64,000 nucleotides of DNA from Bog-473 sp963742035 (GTDB lineage Bacteria; Actinomycetota; Acidimicrobiia; Acidimicrobiales; RAAP-2). The number at the start of each line of letters is the position of its first letter. The stretch's first letter is position 1. The stretch covers positions 682,001-746,000 of the forward strand of contig CAVUKH010000001.1 in the NCBI GenBank assembly GCA_963742035.1, read 5' to 3'. The translations under genes and the position numbers were made by a program. A model generated the notes under the pieces. The model was not told the DNA's origin. It saw only the letters and a program-made list of their open reading frames with translations, and did no database searches. Of the stretch, positions 52,279 through 61,797 are shown piece after piece.

Positions 52279-54555
52279 ATGACTCCGCCGGCCGAGGAGC
52301 CATTGCTCGACTCCCCGTCTGGCGCCGAACCGCTCCACCGAGCCCTGGGCCTGACCGACGACGAGTTCGAGGCCGTGGCCAAAATCCTGGGCCGGGCCCC
52401 CAACCACCTCGAGCTGGCCCTCTACGCCGTGATGTGGAGCGAGCACTGTTCCTACAAGTCCTCCCGCATGCACCTGCGGCGTCTCCCTACCGAGGGTCCC
52501 TCGGTCCTGGTCGGGCCGGGTGAGAACGCCGGGGTGATCGACGCCGGCGACGGCATCGCCGTGGCCATCCGCATCGAGAGCCACAACCATCCCTCGGCCA
52601 TCGAGCCCTACCAGGGTGCCGCCACCGGGGTCGGTGGCATCCTGCGCGACATCTTCACCATGGGCGCCCGCCCCCTCGCCGTCATGGACCCCCTCTTCTT
52701 CGGGTCTCCCGACGACGCTCGCCAACGCTGGCTCGTCGAGGGTGTGGTCGGCGGCATCTCGGGCTACGGCAACTCCGTCGGGGTGCCCACGGTGGGCGGC
52801 GAGTTGACCTTCGACCCCTGCTACGCGCAGAACCCGTTGGTCAACGTGCTCTGCATGGGAGCGCTGCCGGTGGAGCGTCTCGTGCTCGGCATCGCGTCGG
52901 GTCCGGGCAACCTGGCCGTGTTGCTGGGTTCGAGCACCGGGCGGGACGGTATCGGTGGTGTCAGCGTCCTCGCCTCCGCCGGCTTCAGTGGCGACGATGC
53001 CGGCGCGGCGGACGACACCAAGCGTCCCAGCGTGCAGGTGGGCGACCCCTTCGAAGAAAAACGCCTCATTGAGGCCTGCCTGGAGTTGCTCGACACCAAG
53101 CTCGTGGTCGGAATTCAGGACCTCGGTGGGGCCGGCCTGGCCTGTGCCACCAGCGAGACGGCCGGGCGCGGTGGTGTCGGCATGGACGTGGACGTGTCCG
53201 CGGTGCCTCGCCGTGAAGAGGGCATGGAGCCCTGGGAGGTGATGACGAGCGAGAGCCAGGAGCGCATGCTGGCCATCGTCACGCCGGAGTCGTGGCCCGC
53301 GGTGGCGGCTATCTGCGCCAAGTGGGAGGTCCGGGCCACCGTGATCGGCACGGTGACCGAGCCCGAGCCCGACGGGGGCGGTCGCTTGCGCATCCGTGAC
53401 GGCTTCGACGGGCCCGTGCTCGCCGACGTCCCCGCCGCATCGTTGTCCGACGACGCTCCGCTCTACGACCGCCCGCGCCAGGCGCCGGCGCGCCCCACCG
53501 CGCCTGCTCCTGCCCCGCCCACAGACTGCGCCGGCGATCTCCTCGCGTTGCTGCGCTCGCCCAGCTGGGTCTACCGCCAGTACGACCATCAGCTCTTTCT
53601 CAACACGGTCGTGGGGCCGGGGGCCGACGCCGCGCTGTTGCGCCTGGCCGGGCCCGGGTTGCCGGCGTCGGACCGCGGGGTGGCGCTGACGACCGACTCC
53701 AACCCGCGGGCGTGCGCGCTCGACCCGCGCCGTGGCACCGCGCTCGCCCTCGCCGAGGGCGTGGCCAACCTGGCCTGCGTCGGTGCGACGCCGGTCGCGG
53801 TGGTGAACTGCCTGAACTTCGGCAACCCCGAGCACCCCGAGGTCATGTGGCAGCTTTCGGAATGCATTGACGGGATGGCGGAGTCCTGCCGCGCCCTCGC
53901 GCTCCCCGTCATCGGCGGGAACGTCAGCTTCTACAACGAGAGCGGAGGCGCGGACATCGACCCCACGCCGGTGCTCGGCGTGCTCGGCCTCGTCGATGCG
54001 GTGCACGCGCGCCCGCCCGGACTGGGCTGGTCCGCGGGCGACACGATCGTCCTGATCGGCCCTCGCAGGGCGACCGGCGGATCGTTCCCATTGGACGGCA
54101 CGCGCTGGGCGACCGAACGCCGGGGCCACCGCACCGGCCAGATCGCTCCGGTCGACTTCGAGGCGCATGCGACCGCCAGTGCCTTCGTGGCGGGGCTCGT
54201 GGCAGCGCACGTGGCCGGAGCCGAGGGCGATCCGCCGGTGCACGCGGTCCACGACGTGTCCGGTGGTGGGCTGGCCGTGGCGCTGGCCGAGATGGCCGTC
54301 GCGGCCGGAATCGGCTGCACGGTCGACGTCGACGATGCGGCCGAGCTCTTCACGGAGCTGCCGTCGCGCTTCGTTGTGGCCACGGGAAGGCCGGACGACC
54401 TCTGCGCCCGGGCCGCCGCGCTCGGCGTCCCGGCCGCGGTCCTCGGCGGGGCACGGGGGGACCGGTTCACCGTGGGCGCTCTGATCGACCTTCCCGTGCA
54501 GGCCCTGACCGAGGCGCACGTGGGAAACCTGGCCCTCGCCCTGGGGGAATCGTGA
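52279..54555 (+). CDS. purL: FGAM synthase large subunit PurL
   Basis: A 758-residue small-type PurL that uses ammonia from PurQ to convert FGAR to FGAM. Visible: LYAVMWSEHCSYKSSR, RIESHNHPSAIEPYQGAATG, GGILRDIFTMGARPLAV, VGGELTFDPCY, then the second half with LACVGATPVAVVNCLNFGNP, GGNVSFYNES, and HDVSGGGLAVALAEMA near the end. Both AIRS-like halves are complete. It begins the second purine block, followed 28 bases later by purF. Confidence 0.97.
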   Translation: MTPPAEEPLLDSPSGAEPLHRALGLTDDEFEAVAKILGRAPNHLELALYAVMWSEHCSYKSSRMHLRRLPTEGPSVLVGPGENAGVIDAGDGIAVAIRIESHNHPSAIEPYQGAATGVGGILRDIFTMGARPLAVMDPLFFGSPDDARQRWLVEGVVGGISGYGNSVGVPTVGGELTFDPCYAQNPLVNVLCMGALPVERLVLGIASGPGNLAVLLGSSTGRDGIGGVSVLASAGFSGDDAGAADDTKRPSVQVGDPFEEKRLIEACLELLDTKLVVGIQDLGGAGLACATSETAGRGGVGMDVDVSAVPRREEGMEPWEVMTSESQERMLAIVTPESWPAVAAICAKWEVRATVIGTVTEPEPDGGGRLRIRDGFDGPVLADVPAASLSDDAPLYDRPRQAPARPTAPAPAPPTDCAGDLLALLRSPSWVYRQYDHQLFLNTVVGPGADAALLRLAGPGLPASDRGVALTTDSNPRACALDPRRGTALALAEGVANLACVGATPVAVVNCLNFGNPEHPEVMWQLSECIDGMAESCRALALPVIGGNVSFYNESGGADIDPTPVLGVLGLVDAVHARPPGLGWSAGDTIVLIGPRRATGGSFPLDGTRWATERRGHRTGQIAPVDFEAHATASAFVAGLVAAHVAGAEGDPPVHAVHDVSGGGLAVALAEMAVAAGIGCTVDVDDAAELFTELPSRFVVATGRPDDLCARAAALGVPAAVLGGARGDRFTVGALIDLPVQALTEAHVGNLALALGES

Positions 54556-54583
54556 TGGCGCCCTGTGCGAGAATGGGCGACGC

Positions 54584-56029
54584 GTGAAGGAAGCCTGCGG
54601 TGTCTTCGGGGTCTACGCGCCCGGAATGAGGGTGGCCAACCTCACCTTCGACGGCCTGTTCGCGCTGCAGCACCGCGGGCAGGAATCGGCGGGCATGGCG
54701 GTCGGCGACGGCGACACGGTGACGGTCGTCAAGGACATGGGCCTGGTCGCCACCGTCTTCGACGAGCGCACCCTTTCGGGGCTCCAGGGGCACATGGCCA
54801 TCGGCCACACCCGCTACTCGACGCACGGCTCCTCTGACTGGGCCGGGGCGCAACCCGTCTACCGTCCCGTGGGCCGCGCCGGCTTCGCTCTGGGGCACAA
54901 CGGCAACCTGACCAACACCACGGCGCTGGCCGAGAAGGCCGGCATGCTGCCGGGCTCCATCGCCACCGACAGCGATGTCGTGGCCGAGCTGCTCATGCAG
55001 GCCTTCCCGGAGACCGAGGACCTGTCCACTGCGCTGCAGGCCGTTCTGCCGATCCTCGAGGGGGCGTACTCGTTCGTCCTCATGAGCTCCGAGCGACTGT
55101 TCGGTGTGCGCGATCCCTACGGCTTCCGTCCTCTGTGTCTGGGGCGGCTCGGACCGGCGGAGGCGCCCGAAGGTTGGGTGCTGGCCTCGGAGACGCCGGC
55201 GCTCAGCGTCATCGGTGCGATCTTCGTGCGCGAGGTCGCGCCGGGCGAAATGGTCGTGATCGACGCCGACGGGCCCACCAGCGTCGAGATCCCGTGGCTG
55301 CGCGACGTGGAGTCGCGCTTGTGCATCTTCGAGTTCGCCTATATCGCCCGACCCGACAGCCGGCTGTACGGCAGGGAGGTCCACGAGACCCGCTGTCGCA
55401 TGGGCGAGCTGCTGGCGATCCAGGCGCCGGCCGAGGCCGACATGGTGATGGGGGTGCCCGAGTCGGGCGTCCCGGCCGCCGAGGGCTTCGCCCGGGCCAG
55501 CGGCATCCCCTACGGGCAGGGCCTGGTCAAGAACCGCTACATCGGTCGCTCCTTCATCGCACCGGGCCAGCAGGAGCGGGCCGACGCGGTGCGGCGCAAG
55601 CTCAATCCTCTGACGGCCAACATCGCGGGCAAGCGGCTGGTTGTGGTCGACGACTCCATCGTGCGCGGCACGACGCAGCGCTCGGTCATCCGCATGCTGC
55701 GTGAAGCCGGTGCGGCCGAGGTCCATCTACGCATCTCCTCGCCGCCCTGGCGTTGGCCCTGTTTCTACGGGATCGACACGCCGTCCCACGAGGAACTGCT
55801 GGCGACGGGCCACACGACTGAGGACATGGCGCGCATTCTGGGCGCTGACTCGCTGGCCTACATCACCATCGAGAATCTCAAGGCGGCCATCGGCGCGGAC
55901 GGCGGGTTCTGCGACGCCTGCTTCACCGGTGACTACCCGACCCCGGTTCCTCCGGCGTCGTTGCTTCGGGAGTCCGTGCCCGAGCCGGTGGCCATCAGGG
56001 CCCACCAGGGCGCGCTCCCCGGAGTCTGA
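54584..56029 (+). CDS. purF: Amidophosphoribosyltransferase
   Basis: A 481-residue enzyme making phosphoribosylamine from PRPP and glutamine, the committed step of purine synthesis. The glutaminase nucleophile is Cys5 in EACGVFGVY, exposed after removal of a short propeptide. Also visible: IGHTRYSTHGSSDWAGAQP, MGVPESGVPAAEGFA, GLVKNRYIGRSFI and the PRPP motif VVVDDSIVRGTT. C-terminal cysteines (RWPCFYGIDT, GFCDACFTGDYP) together with an earlier RLCIFEFAY are consistent with the 4Fe-4S Bacillus-type enzyme. GTG start. It is followed by purM after five bases. Confidence 0.97.
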   Translation: MKEACGVFGVYAPGMRVANLTFDGLFALQHRGQESAGMAVGDGDTVTVVKDMGLVATVFDERTLSGLQGHMAIGHTRYSTHGSSDWAGAQPVYRPVGRAGFALGHNGNLTNTTALAEKAGMLPGSIATDSDVVAELLMQAFPETEDLSTALQAVLPILEGAYSFVLMSSERLFGVRDPYGFRPLCLGRLGPAEAPEGWVLASETPALSVIGAIFVREVAPGEMVVIDADGPTSVEIPWLRDVESRLCIFEFAYIARPDSRLYGREVHETRCRMGELLAIQAPAEADMVMGVPESGVPAAEGFARASGIPYGQGLVKNRYIGRSFIAPGQQERADAVRRKLNPLTANIAGKRLVVVDDSIVRGTTQRSVIRMLREAGAAEVHLRISSPPWRWPCFYGIDTPSHEELLATGHTTEDMARILGADSLAYITIENLKAAIGADGGFCDACFTGDYPTPVPPASLLRESVPEPVAIRAHQGALPGV

Positions 56030-56034
56030 TCGTC

Positions 56035-57054
56035 GTGGGAGAGGGCGGCGCCACCTACGCCGGCGCCGGAGTGGACATCGCGGCCGGCGATGCCGCCGTT
56101 GAGCGTCTGCGGGGCATGGTGCAGGGGATCGGTGGGTTCGGCGGCCAGTTCCCGCTCGACATCGGCCGCTTCCCGCATCCCGTCCTGGTGGCCTCGACCG
56201 ACGGCGTGGGCACCAAAATGGTCGTCGCCCGTGACAGCGGTCGCTACGAGACCGTCGGCATCGACCTCGTGGCCATGTGCGTCGACGATCTCGTGTGCGT
56301 CGGGGCCGAGCCGCTGTTCATGCTCGACTACATCGCCACCGGCAAGGTCGACCCCGACCAGGTGGCGACCGTGGTGGCTGGCGTGCATGAGGGCTGCCGC
56401 CAAGCCGGGTGCGCGTTGATCGGTGGGGAGACGGCCGAGCACGCCGGCGTGATGTCGAGCGACGAGCTCGATCTGGCCGGGTTCGCCGTCGGCGTCGTGG
56501 AGCAGGGGACCCAGCTCGGCCCCGAGCGGGTGCGGGCCGGCGACGCCGTCGTCGGATTGCTCTCGCCCGGGTTGCGCTCCAACGGTTACACGTTGGCCCG
56601 GCACGTGTTGCTCGAGCGGGCCGGACTGGCGCTGGGGGACCCAGCCTGGGAGGGCGCGGATCACAGCGTGGCCGACGAGCTGCTCCGTCCGTCCGTGATC
56701 TACGCCCCTGCCGTCCTGGTGTTGCGGTCGGCACTGGGCGAGGCGCTCCACGCCTGTGCGCACATCACCGGCGGGGGCATCGTCGGCAACCTGCCCCGTG
56801 TCCTGCCCGAGGAACTGGGCGCGGTGCTCGAGCGGGCGGCGTGGCCCGAGCCGCGTGTGTTCGCCGAGATCCAGCGCCTCGGCTGGGTGAGCGAGGACGA
56901 GATGGACCGGGTATTCAACCGCGGGGTCGGCATGGCGCTGGCGCTCCAGCCCGACTCCCTCGATCGGGCCCTCCAGGTGCTGGAGCAGGCGGGGCAGCCC
57001 GCGTCGGTCATCGGCGAGGTCGTCGCCGGAGGAGCGGGAGTCCGCTTCCGGTGA
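56035..57054 (+). CDS. purM: Phosphoribosylformylglycinamidine cyclo-ligase
   Basis: A 339-residue AIR synthetase closing the imidazole ring with ATP. Motifs: GGATYAGAGVDIAAGDAAVE, VASTDGVGTKMVVAR, CVDDLVCVGAEPLFMLDYIA, GGETAEHAGVM, GLRSNGYTLAR and HITGGGIVGNLPRVLPE. Full length. GTG start. Its last codons lie in a 21-base direct repeat that also supplies the overlapping start of pyrE. Confidence 0.97.
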   Translation: MGEGGATYAGAGVDIAAGDAAVERLRGMVQGIGGFGGQFPLDIGRFPHPVLVASTDGVGTKMVVARDSGRYETVGIDLVAMCVDDLVCVGAEPLFMLDYIATGKVDPDQVATVVAGVHEGCRQAGCALIGGETAEHAGVMSSDELDLAGFAVGVVEQGTQLGPERVRAGDAVVGLLSPGLRSNGYTLARHVLLERAGLALGDPAWEGADHSVADELLRPSVIYAPAVLVLRSALGEALHACAHITGGGIVGNLPRVLPEELGAVLERAAWPEPRVFAEIQRLGWVSEDEMDRVFNRGVGMALALQPDSLDRALQVLEQAGQPASVIGEVVAGGAGVRFR

Positions 57055-57073
57055 GCGGGAGTCCGCTTCCGGT
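57032..57073 (+). repeat. 21-base tandem duplication at the purM-pyrE junction
   Basis: Two perfect adjacent copies of a 21-base unit starting GAGCGGGAGTCC. Each copy ends in the sequence that forms the GTGA overlap of purM stop and pyrE start, so a second GTG start lies exactly seven codons downstream of the first. Confidence 0.92.
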
Positions 57074-57632
57074 GAGCGGAGGGGACACGCTCGCCGGTCT
57101 GCGCGAGCACCTGCTGGCGCACTCGGTGAAGACGGGGGACTTCACTCTCAAGTCCGGACGCAAGAGCAGCTGGTTCATCGACTCCAAGCAGACGGTCTGC
57201 CGTCCCGAGGCCATGCTGCTCGTGGCCGACGCCGTGCTCTCGGTGATCCCGGTCGAGGCGACGGCCATCGGCGGCCTCACCATGGGCGCCGACCCCGTCG
57301 CCTTCGTGACCGCCGGCGTGGCGGCGACGCGTGGTCGTGCACTCAAGGCATTCAGTGTGCGCAAGGAGGCGAAGGATCACGGTGGGGGTGGGCGGATTGC
57401 CGGCGCACTCGACCCCGGTGACAAGGTCGTTGTCACCGAGGACACCGTGACGCGCGGTACGTCGTTGCTCGAGGCCGCGCACGCAGTGCAGGAGGCCGGT
57501 GCCGAGGTCGTGTTGCTCGTCGCCGTGGTGGACCGGGGTGGCACGGTCGAGGCGATGGCGGCCGCGGAGGGGATCCCGTTCCGTGCCGTCCTCACCGCTC
57601 CCGACCTCGGATTCCCCTTCGAGGGGGCCTGA
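57051..57632 (+). CDS. pyrE: Orotate phosphoribosyltransferase
   Basis: About 193 residues (186 if the GTG at 57072 is used). It joins orotate to PRPP in pyrimidine synthesis. Features: GDFTLKSGRKSSWFIDSKQT, AIGGLTMGADPVAFVTA, FSVRKEAKDHGGGGRIAG (catalytic Lys/His loop) and the PRPP motif VVVTEDTVTRGTSLLEA. The upstream GTG overlaps the purM stop, like other junctions in the cluster, but it lies in a 21-base duplication, so the first seven residues (SGSPLPV) may be a recent addition. It closes the purine block. Confidence 0.94.
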   Translation: MSGSPLPVSGGDTLAGLREHLLAHSVKTGDFTLKSGRKSSWFIDSKQTVCRPEAMLLVADAVLSVIPVEATAIGGLTMGADPVAFVTAGVAATRGRALKAFSVRKEAKDHGGGGRIAGALDPGDKVVVTEDTVTRGTSLLEAAHAVQEAGAEVVLLVAVVDRGGTVEAMAAAEGIPFRAVLTAPDLGFPFEGA

Positions 57633-57993
57633 AGCTCACCACCGGCCGCCATCAACGACAGGCCGTTCGGAACAACTGGGAGAGGAGCTGGCAGCCTCGG
57701 CGCGCCACGGGCACAACCCGACTGAACCGGACGGCAGACCATCCGTCGACCGTGATTCGGCCGGGCCGGTGCCAAACCGCCACCACGACCGCAGCGATAG
57801 CTTCTGGCGGCGGCTCGGTTTGTCGACCTCCGGCACAACGGTCCCCCTCTAGAGAACGGTCCCTCTGCGGGCACGAATGTCAGCGCAATGTCGTCATCTT
57901 TCGGACTTCTTGCTCTGTCGCTTCTCTGTCGCTTCTCTGTCGCTTCACCGTCGTGTTCGCACGCCAGCGCTGTGACACCCGCGTGCTTGGATC
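57633..57993. other. Gene-less stretch with an 11-base triple repeat
   Basis: About 360 bases between pyrE and the HNH gene. Three perfect tandem copies of CTCTGTCGCTT occupy 57913-57945. No convincing frame or RNA was seen. Confidence 0.6.
57913..57945 (+). repeat. Three tandem 11-base repeats (CTCTGTCGCTT)
   Basis: Three identical adjacent copies, about 50 bases upstream of the HNH gene start. Confidence 0.92.
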
Positions 57994-59173
57994 ATGCCTA
58001 TGGAGTTGGAGAACTTCAGCGACGCGCTCGATGCACTGGTGGCCTCCGACGCGGCGAACTACGGCGACGGCGCCTCCATCGTCGAGCTGCAGCGCTTGCT
58101 CTCTCGCTTCGAGTCCTTCGTCACCGAGGCCACGGCGGCCTTCGAGGTGGGCGAGGAGTGGGCGGCCGAGGGGGCCAAGAGCGCGGCGGCGTGGATCTCC
58201 ACGCGCACTCGGGTGCCGCGCTCGGCCGCCAAGCGCCGGGTGCGCCTGGGCCGCGCCCTGCGCCAGCTGCCGGCCTGTGCGAGGGCCTGGCGCGACGGGG
58301 CCATCGGCTCTGACGCCGCCGGGGCCATCGCCTCGGCCCGGCGCCACCGCACCGAGTCCTCCATGGCCCGCGACGAGGAGATGCTCGTCGACTTGGCCAC
58401 CGAGCTCGGCTTCGAGGACTTCGCCCGGGCCCTGGCCTATTGGAAGCAGCTGGCCGACCCCGACGGGGCCGAGGCGGCCGACGAGGAGCGCAAGGCGGCC
58501 CGCAACGTGTTCCTCGAATCGAGCCTGAACGGCATGTGGCTGGGCCAGATGACGCTGGACCCGATCTCGGGCTCCATCGTGGCCAATGAGCTCTCCCGCC
58601 TCGAACACGAGCTCTTCGAGGCCGACTGCGCCGAGGCCAAGGAACGCCTCGGGCGCACACCGCGGGCCGACGAGCTGGCCCGCACCTCTGGCCAGCGCCG
58701 GGCCGACGCCATGGTCGAGATGGCCACGCGCAGCGCCAGCGCCCCGGCCGAGGGCATCCGCCCCGCCCCGCTCTTCAGCGTCTTCGTCGGCTACGAGACG
58801 ATCCGACGGGCGCATCTGCGAGCTCGAGAACGGCACGGTGCTGGCCCCTTCGGCCCTCGGAACCTGGATGGACTCGGCCTACTTCGAGCGGGCCATCTTC
58901 TCGCTCGGCAACCGCGTCGACGTCAGCGTGCGGGCCCGGCTCTTCAGCGGCGGGACCCGCCGGGCCATCGAGCTACGCGACCGCATCTGCACCCACCCGC
59001 ACTGCTACGAGCCGGCCGAGAGCTGCCAGGTCGACCACATTCAGACCTATGCCGAGGGTGGCCCGACCACCCAGGACAACGGCCGGTTGCTCTGTGGCTT
59101 CCACAACCGCCTGCGCAACCAGCAAGAGCGCCGAGGCGACCAGCGCCAGCGCCCCCCACCGAGCGCGGCCTGA
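57994..59173 (+). pseudogene. DUF222-HNH endonuclease (13E12 type), split by a one-base frameshift
   Basis: The first frame encodes a DUF222 domain: SDAANYGDGASIVELQRLLS, RTRVPRSAAKRRVRLGRALR, NGMWLGQMTLDPISGSIVAN, SGQRRADAMVEMATRSAS and ends sensibly at FVGYETI. The HNH part continues one frame over: DGRICELENGTVLAPSALGT, then RDRICTHPHCYEPAESCQVD, HIQTYAEGGPTTQDNGRLLC and GFHNRLRN, stopping at 59173. Removing one C at about 58803-58804 joins them into one protein of about 390 residues. Without this, the first frame runs on as Arg/Pro-rich nonsense to 59262. This family is multicopy in actinobacteria and of unclear function. Confidence 0.85.
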
Positions 59174-59324
59174 GGGGGCGGCCAGGCCAGAGGCACTCGA
59201 TGTCGCCAGAGCCTCCCCGCCCCCGGCAGCACCCCTCGGTCAGTTCGACCCGGCGCAGTTGAAAGAGACAGAGGCTTGCTGCTTTGGCGCGCCCAGGAAA
59301 AGCAGGATCGAACGTACTGGGTGA

Positions 59325-60218
59325 TCAGAACAGCGCGATCGGGTTGACCGGTGATGCCGTCCCCCGGCGCAACACCAAGGGCGCCACCGTGAGGAGAAAC
59401 TCCCAGCGCGCCTCCTCCGCGCAGGCCGCCGCCAGGGCGTCGAGATCGAGGTTGTCCAGCAGATGCACGCCCATGGCCACAATCACGACGCTGTGGATGG
59501 GCATGGCCACGCCGTCCACGCGAGAGGGCAGCACGTCGGAGACCCCGTCGCTGCCGAGCGTGGCGACGTCGCGCTCGCGCAGCCAGGGGAGGCACGACGC
59601 GTCGAGCCCGGCGGCGAGGCTGCTGGCGTCCCAGGCCCCATGCGCGGCGCGCCAGCGCCAGCGCCCGGTGCGCACGACCAGCGCGTCGCCCGACCGCACC
59701 CGCAGGCCTGCCTTCTCCTCGGCCGCCTCGAGGTCCTGGGGGAAGATGGGTTCGCCGGGCTCGAGCGTCTCGAGGCCGCGCAGCGCGGGAATGTCGAGCA
59801 GCACGCCCCGAGTGACGATGCCGTCGTGCAGTCGGTGGATGCCGAGCTTGGTTGCCCCATGGGCGGTGACCGACGCCGCGGGGTAGCCGTTGAAGAGCCT
59901 CCCCTCGTGGAAGATATGGCAGAGCGCGTCGATGTGGCTCGTGGCGAAGCCGTGGGGGGAGATGGCGAAGTAGTCCGCTCCCATGCCTTCGGTCGCGGTC
60001 CCCGTCATGTGGTGCGCCACGGGAGAGGGATTGTCGGCCGAGGGCACGGTGTCGAGGGGGCGGGCACACGACACCGTCCGGCCCGAGCGCACGGTGGCCG
60101 CCGCGGCCGCGGTGACCTCCGGCGTGATCAGGTTCAGTGCCCCGAGCTGGTCGTCGTCGCCCCAGCGCCCCCAGTTGGAGAGGGTCTGGTGGAAGGCCAG
60201 GACATCGGCGGCTGCCAT
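59325..60218 (-). CDS. Cyclase-family (kynurenine formamidase-like) hydrolase
   Basis: A 297-residue metal-dependent hydrolase of the cyclase family. The metal motif reads GFATSHIDALCHIFHEGRLF, corresponding to the family G-T-H-x-D-x-P-x-H, and IPALRGLE, SGDALVVRTGRW, DVATLGSDGVSDVLP and PIHSVVIVAMGVHLLDNLDL follow in the expected order. Members open amide or lactone rings, for example N-formylkynurenine or isatin. The ATG is used; a GTG five codons upstream is an alternative. It is divergent from the deazaflavin-type reductase gene, 51 bases apart. Confidence 0.88.
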   Translation of the reverse strand: MAAADVLAFHQTLSNWGRWGDDDQLGALNLITPEVTAAAAATVRSGRTVSCARPLDTVPSADNPSPVAHHMTGTATEGMGADYFAISPHGFATSHIDALCHIFHEGRLFNGYPAASVTAHGATKLGIHRLHDGIVTRGVLLDIPALRGLETLEPGEPIFPQDLEAAEEKAGLRVRSGDALVVRTGRWRWRAAHGAWDASSLAAGLDASCLPWLRERDVATLGSDGVSDVLPSRVDGVAMPIHSVVIVAMGVHLLDNLDLDALAAACAEEARWEFLLTVAPLVLRRGTASPVNPIALF

Positions 60219-60269
60219 GGAGTCGCGGGGCACGGTCGGAGAGTAGCCCGCGCCCTCTACGATCGGCCC

Positions 60270-60722
60270 ATGACGACACTCCAAGGTGACTACGAACCCA
60301 GCGCGTCCGATTGGGTGCGCGACCAGGTGGCCGAGTACGAGGCCTCCGGAGGCCAGCGAGCCAACACCCTGCTCGACACGGGTATGCCCATCATCGTGTT
60401 GACGATGCGGGGCGCCAAGAGCGGCAAGGTCCGCAAGACCGCCCTGATGCGCGTCGAGCACGGTGGCGAGTATGCACTCGTGGCCTCCAAGGGTGGCGCG
60501 CCCGAGCACCCCGAGTGGTTCTACAACTTGGAGGCCCACCCCGACGAGGTGCTGATTCAGGACGGCCCCGAGCCCTTCGCCGTGTCAGTGCGCGAAGTGA
60601 GCGGCGACGAGAAGGCCACCTGGTGGGAGCGCGGCGTGGCGGCCTACCCGCCCTACGCCGAGTACCAGGAGAAGACGGACCGGCAGATCCCCGTGTTCGT
60701 CGCCACGCCCAAGAAGGGCTGA
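60270..60722 (+). CDS. Deazaflavin (F420)-dependent nitroreductase-family protein
   Basis: A 150-residue split-barrel protein of the Ddn/FDOR-A group: ANTLLDTGMPIIVLTMRGAK, SGKVRKTALMRVEHGGEYAL, VASKGGAPEHPEWFYNLEAH, VQ-like DGPEPFAVSVREV and YPPYAEYQEKTDRQIPVFVA, which are hallmark strings of the family. Ddn of M. tuberculosis reduces nitroimidazoles with F420H2; natural substrates are probably quinones. Normal length. It converges with the minus-strand hydrolase operon. Confidence 0.92.
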   Translation: MTTLQGDYEPSASDWVRDQVAEYEASGGQRANTLLDTGMPIIVLTMRGAKSGKVRKTALMRVEHGGEYALVASKGGAPEHPEWFYNLEAHPDEVLIQDGPEPFAVSVREVSGDEKATWWERGVAAYPPYAEYQEKTDRQIPVFVATPKKG

Positions 60723-60729
60723 GACCGAC

Positions 60730-61797
60730 TCAGCCCGGCTGGGTGCGGGCGAAAGCCTCCACCATGGCCGCCCGCCATGGGACGAGGTTCGGCTCGCGTG
60801 CGAGCGGCGTCTTGCCGAGGCGCACGACCATGAGGTCCAGCGCGGGGCACAGGGTGATGGACTGGCCCTCGTAGCCCGACGCGCGGAAGGTGCCGAGGGT
60901 GTCGCCCGCCACGCCCCACCAGTGCGCCCCGTAGGGGCTGGCGTCCTCGGGGTCCTCCGAGACCCACGTACGGGCCTCGTCGACCCAGCCCGCCGGCAGG
61001 AGCCGGATGCCGTCCCACATGCCGTCGCGCAGATAGAGCAGGCCGAAGCGAGCGTAGTCACGGGCGGTGGTGCGCAGGTAGGACGAAGCCACCCAGGTGC
61101 CGGCCTCGTCGAATTCGGGATCGGCGCTCGCCATCCCGAGCGGACCGAAGAGCCGGCCGTGCAGGAAGCGGGCGTAGTGCTCGCCGGGCCCGACCGTGCG
61201 GGCCACGACGCCCGAAATGATGTTCGACGTGCCGGACGAGTAGTTGAAGCGCGTGCCCGGTGCTGCGGCCAGCGGGCGGTCGGCAGCGAAGTGCGCCATG
61301 TCGGCCTGGCCCCGGCCGAAGAGCATCTCGATCACGTCGGAGACGCCGTCGTCGACGTAGTCCTCCACGAAGTCCAGCCCGTCGCGCATGGCGAGCAGCT
61401 GGCGCAGCGTGACGGCGTGGCGCGGATCGCCCCGGTCGGCCCACTCGGGCACGGCTGCGGGCGTGTCGAGGTCGAGCTTCCCCTCACCGACCAGCAGGCC
61501 CACCACCGCATGGAGTACCGACTTGGCCATCGACCAGCTGAGCAGTGGTGTGTCGGCCGTCACGGGCGTGGGCGGCCGGTCGAAGTGCTCGAGCGCGCCT
61601 TGGTAGCGCTCGGCCACTATGCGCCCGCGGTGGACGACGAGCACGGCGAAGGTCTCGGCCAGCGGCCCGTCGTCGTCGCAGACCTCGTCGAGCAACGGGG
61701 TCAGGTCGAGTCCCGGCGGGAGATCGCCTTCGGGCCAGTCCTCGGTGGGCCAGTCCACACCGGCGGGCTGTGGCGGCAGCGCGACCAGGCCGCTCAC
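60730..61797 (-). CDS. Beta-lactamase-fold serine hydrolase
   Basis: A 355-residue class C beta-lactamase/esterase-like protein without signal peptide. The S-x-x-K motif is SMAK (Ser89, Lys92), the Y-x-N-equivalent is FNYSSGTSN (Tyr, with Ser where Asn is common), and HWWGVAGD and GYEGQSITLCP form the later conserved strands. The GTG start overlaps the stop of the alpha/beta hydrolase gene in GTGA. This is the third gene of a minus-strand operon and probably acts on an ester or amide, not on beta-lactams. Confidence 0.9.
   Translation of the reverse strand: MSGLVALPPQPAGVDWPTEDWPEGDLPPGLDLTPLLDEVCDDDGPLAETFAVLVVHRGRIVAERYQGALEHFDRPPTPVTADTPLLSWSMAKSVLHAVVGLLVGEGKLDLDTPAAVPEWADRGDPRHAVTLRQLLAMRDGLDFVEDYVDDGVSDVIEMLFGRGQADMAHFAADRPLAAAPGTRFNYSSGTSNIISGVVARTVGPGEHYARFLHGRLFGPLGMASADPEFDEAGTWVASSYLRTTARDYARFGLLYLRDGMWDGIRLLPAGWVDEARTWVSEDPEDASPYGAHWWGVAGDTLGTFRASGYEGQSITLCPALDLMVVRLGKTPLAREPNLVPWRAAMVEAFARTQPG

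Noticed and set aside
50803..54519. A very long minus-strand open frame covering the patatin gene and most of purL antisense
   Set aside because: Only the part from 52065 downward is patatin-like and has a ribosome site. The rest is antisense to the well-conserved purL and has shadow-like composition.
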